Shown here piece after piece: positions 58,965 through 61,464 of a DNA stretch of 61,464 nucleotides. Position 1 is the first letter of the stretch; every line of letters begins with the position of its first letter. A program made the translations under genes and the position numbers. The DNA comes from Verrucomicrobiota bacterium (lineage in GTDB: Bacteria; Verrucomicrobiota; Verrucomicrobiia; Opitutales; UBA2995): the NCBI GenBank assembly GCA_027622555.1, contig JAQBYJ010000024.1, positions 1 through 61,464 of the forward strand. The letters are read 5' to 3'. The notes under the pieces were generated by a model. It was not told the origin of the DNA. It did no database searches and was given only the letters and a program-made list of their open reading frames with translations.

Positions 58965-60248
58965 CTATCGACGACGACCTTTAAGGTTGAAGGGCATTGT
59001 GTCGGCCGGAATGTAGCCACGATTTCTTCCTCTGCGAACCGGACGGGATACCTCCTGTGTTTGGAGCAGGGTGGTAAATGCGTATTCAAAGTTTTCAATC
59101 GTTTCGCGTTTGAGTGGTTCACCGAGGTAAGCTTCTATCGCCTTTACAGGGTCCATCTCATCTGCACTGAAAAGTGTTATAGCATCCCCTTCCGTGTTGG
59201 CTCTTCCCGTTCGACCGATTCTGTGTACGTAGTTTTCCGGATTTCGCGGGACATCGTAATTAATGACGTGGCTGATGCCTGTGATGTCTAGTCCACGACC
59301 GGCTACATCGGTAGCGATCATAATTTTGTGGGCACCGCTTTTGAATCCATCCAACGCTTGCTTTCGTTCTTTTTGGGAACGATCCGAGTGAAGCGTGATA
59401 GCTTCGTGCCCGTTTTTCTCAAGTTTTCGAGCGACCACTTCGGCGTCGAGCTTACGTTCGGTAAATATTAGAATGCTTTCGTAGTTAAGATCGTCGAGAA
59501 TGCGAATTAGCAGCTCCATCTTTTGCTCTCTGGCAACAGGGTAGAGGCTGTGGCTCACTGTTTCTGCAGCCGACCGCCTTTGACCGGCGTCAATGGTGAA
59601 CGGGTTGGTCAGGGACCACTGGGCCAGGTATTCGATTTCTGAAGGAATGGTTGCTGAAAAGAACAAGGTCTGCCGCTTTTTTGGAGTAAGCTTCACGATT
59701 CGTTTCACGTCCGGCAGGAAACCCATGTCCAGCATTCGATCAACTTCATCCAAAATCACGATTTCGATATCTTTAAAGCTGATGGTTCTTTGCTGGTGGT
59801 GATCGAGTAAACGACCCGGGGTAGCTACAACGATATCCACGCCACTTGCCAAAATCTCCTTTTGACGACCGTAACCAACCCCACCCTGGATGAGGACTGT
59901 TTTCAAGTTAGTGTATTTTGCGTAGGTCCTGAATGCGTCGTTTACCTGGTCTGCCAGTTCCCGCGTCGGTTCTAGGACCAGCACTCGGAATTTGCCGTGT
60001 TTGACCAGATTTGAAATAACAGGTAAGGCGAAGGCTGCCGTCTTTCCTGTGCCTGTTTGCGAGGAGCCGATAACGTCTCTTCCTGACAGTACTACTGGAA
60101 TGGCTTGAGCCTGGATGTTGGTTGGTTGTTGATAGCCACTACTTGCGACTGCCCTAACTACCCTTTCAGAGAGACCTAAGGCCGTAAACGGATGATCTTC
60201 CAGATTGTCTGTATTCCCGGTTTCGGGTGTTTCTTCTTGGTCGGGCAT
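58965..60248 (-). CDS. DEAD-box RNA helicase, RhlE-like
   Basis: I take the ATG at 60248 (MPDQEETPETG), giving 427 residues; the frame extends to 60344 but the added part is not conserved-looking. All helicase motifs are visible: Q motif (GYQQPTNIQAQAIP), motif I (SSQTGTGKTAAF), PTRELA, TPGRL, DEVD (in place of DEAD), SAT, and HRIGRTGR. A short basic tail (RPVRRGRNRGYIP) may bind RNA. Motif II reads D-E-V-D, a substitution found in some bacterial members. A role in RNA or ribosome remodelling is likely. Confidence 0.93.
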   Translation of the reverse strand: MPDQEETPETGNTDNLEDHPFTALGLSERVVRAVASSGYQQPTNIQAQAIPVVLSGRDVIGSSQTGTGKTAAFALPVISNLVKHGKFRVLVLEPTRELADQVNDAFRTYAKYTNLKTVLIQGGVGYGRQKEILASGVDIVVATPGRLLDHHQQRTISFKDIEIVILDEVDRMLDMGFLPDVKRIVKLTPKKRQTLFFSATIPSEIEYLAQWSLTNPFTIDAGQRRSAAETVSHSLYPVAREQKMELLIRILDDLNYESILIFTERKLDAEVVARKLEKNGHEAITLHSDRSQKERKQALDGFKSGAHKIMIATDVAGRGLDITGISHVINYDVPRNPENYVHRIGRTGRANTEGDAITLFSADEMDPVKAIEAYLGEPLKRETIENFEYAFTTLLQTQEVSRPVRRGRNRGYIPADTMPFNLKGRRR

Positions 60249-60477
60249 AAGTGTCTTTTGATAAGTCTGATCGTTTCGAAGCCACACCAGAAGCGATAAC
60301 TCAAGAAAACCCAAGATCATTTTTTGATCCTCCTTATATCTCAAATTGACCGAAAGTCCCTATAAGCAAAGGATTCAAAGATAAATTACCTGGTGCTGGC
60401 CTCGCCGCTTTACCCACTACGATTTGGTCTAAAAAATGGTTGTTATTAGCCAAGCTTCGTCAATGTTCCTAAGAATA

Positions 60478-61419
60478 ATGAGGTACTTGTTTGTCAGCAG
60501 TGTCATTGTCTTAGGAATAATTTCAGGCCTGTCAGCGGCCGAGGCCTATCCGAAAGCGTCCAGGTCGGATGGCGGTGTTTTAAGCTTATACTTTGAGAAC
60601 GATCTGTTTGCTGATACGGACCAACAGTACACCAATGGCACCAAAATTGGATGGGTATCACCTGACCTGGAGGAGTTTGCACAAACGTATTTCCCACGGT
60701 TTACAGAGTTCTTTGCCGAGAAGGTCCCCTACCTCAGGAACGATGAGCTGAGCAAGAATGTTGCTTTCTCAATTGGCCAAAACATGTATACTCCGGAAAA
60801 TATTATAACAACGGATTTGGTGGAAAATGACCGCCCTTATGCGGCCTGGTTGTATCTTGGGGCTGGGTTTCATATGAAAGATGAAAAATTTCAAAACACT
60901 TTCGAAATTCAGCTGGGAGTGGTTGGTCCTTCCGCGCTTGGAAAGGAAATTCAGGATTTTGTTCATGACCGTCGCGGCATACCTCGTGCCAATGGGTGGG
61001 CAAACCAGCTTGATGATGAGCTTGGAATTAATCTGATTGCGGAACACCGAAGACGATTAAACCAGAATAACATAGGCAAAGGCTGGGAGATGGACGCGAC
61101 CGCCAACGGAAGTGCGGTTTTGGGAAATGTCAGTACCTACGTCAATGCGGGTATCGAAGGCCGTTTGGGTTATAATCTTCCGCTCGATTTTGGAACCACC
61201 CACATACGTCCCGGTGGAGAGACAAATATCCCTGTTCTGCCTGGGATCCACAGGAAAGAGGAAACCTATAGTTTTCTTCTTTTCGCTTCGATGGATGGTC
61301 GGGCGGTTGCCCGCGATATTTTCCTCGACGGAAATACATTCGCGGATAGCCACTCGGTTAGGAAAGAGCCTCTAGTCGCAGATTTCGCTATGGGAGTTAC
61401 TGATCAATCTTTAGGATAG
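60478..61419 (+). CDS. lpxR: LpxR-like lipid A 3-O-deacylase, possibly C-terminally truncated
   Basis: Starting at the ATG at 60478 (MRYLFVSSVIVLG) gives 313 residues with a signal peptide ending near SAAEA; ATG at 60463 is an alternative. LSLYFENDLFADTDQQYTNG holds the Asn/Asp and Thr of the LpxR active site, and GPSALGKEIQDFVHDRRG the later conserved helix. The protein removes the 3'-acyloxyacyl chain of lipid A in the outer membrane. It ends MGVTDQSLG, before the usual last strands with a terminal aromatic residue. Another frame then reads FRIDYT, which resembles the missing strand, so a late frameshift is possible. Confidence 0.8.
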   Translation: MRYLFVSSVIVLGIISGLSAAEAYPKASRSDGGVLSLYFENDLFADTDQQYTNGTKIGWVSPDLEEFAQTYFPRFTEFFAEKVPYLRNDELSKNVAFSIGQNMYTPENIITTDLVENDRPYAAWLYLGAGFHMKDEKFQNTFEIQLGVVGPSALGKEIQDFVHDRRGIPRANGWANQLDDELGINLIAEHRRRLNQNNIGKGWEMDATANGSAVLGNVSTYVNAGIEGRLGYNLPLDFGTTHIRPGGETNIPVLPGIHRKEETYSFLLFASMDGRAVARDIFLDGNTFADSHSVRKEPLVADFAMGVTDQSLG

Positions 61420-61464
61420 ACTACACTCCTGTTATATGCCACAGTGTATGAATGATAAAAATAG

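Overview
The window looks like chromosomal DNA of a Gram-negative member of the Verrucomicrobiota, probably Opitutae-like. The grounds are moderate GC, a complete LPS-transport set (kdsC, lptC, lptA, lptB), a fused E1 alpha/beta 2-oxoacid dehydrogenase, HPr kinase beside lptB, TonB-dependent receptors, and a secreted beta-helix protein whose C-terminal domain resembles one common in verrucomicrobial surface proteins. The lineage is inferred from protein character only; no rRNA is present.

Region 1 (1-8758, all minus strand) is a surface-glycan cluster. It holds three different sulfotransferases, two tandem CDP-tyvelose-epimerase-like SDR enzymes, two GT4 glycosyltransferases, a hexapeptide acyltransferase, a 5'-truncated GT2 remnant, and the start of a Wzy-like membrane protein that runs off the window edge. 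Together these suggest a sulfated polysaccharide. Region 2 (8852-20540) is metabolic: ppk1, htpG, deoC with two ALDH-type genes (the second without a catalytic cysteine), a decayed SGNH hydrolase, ribokinase and the fused E1. Region 3 (20544-26891) is a core block: kdsC-lptC-lptA-lptB-hprK, then dnaA and two uncharacterised genes.

Region 4 (26947-37405) has ligA, a VanZ-like protein, tRNA-Pro(GGG), a lipoprotein, tRNA-Leu(CAA), the minus-strand arginine operon argC-argB-argD-argF-argG, rplM-rpsI and an outer-membrane protein. Region 5 (37825-42394) holds a DUF423 protein, a CCA/poly(A) polymerase-type enzyme, transaldolase and sufS-sufU. A scar follows at 42441-43103: the last ~40 codons of a TonB-dependent receptor abut a 5'-truncated group II intron that keeps the end of its reverse transcriptase and domains V/VI. 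Region 6 (43234-48452) is a CoA operon (panB-panC-coaBC-coaX) and asnS.

Region 7 (48554-56574) is the most interesting accessory part. It has a protein with kinase-fold signature residues, then a secreted TonB-C-terminal-domain protein, a large TonB-dependent receptor and a secreted beta-helix protein. Direct repeats of TGTAAC at exact 11-bp spacing precede these genes, which is the geometry of PhoB/OmpR-family operators. I read this as a regulated outer-membrane uptake module of unknown substrate. A DAP-decarboxylase-like gene follows. Region 8 (56770-61419) has a small lipoprotein, a UGT-type glycosyltransferase, a one-helix membrane protein, a DEAD-box helicase and an LpxR-like lipid A deacylase that seems to lack its last strand.
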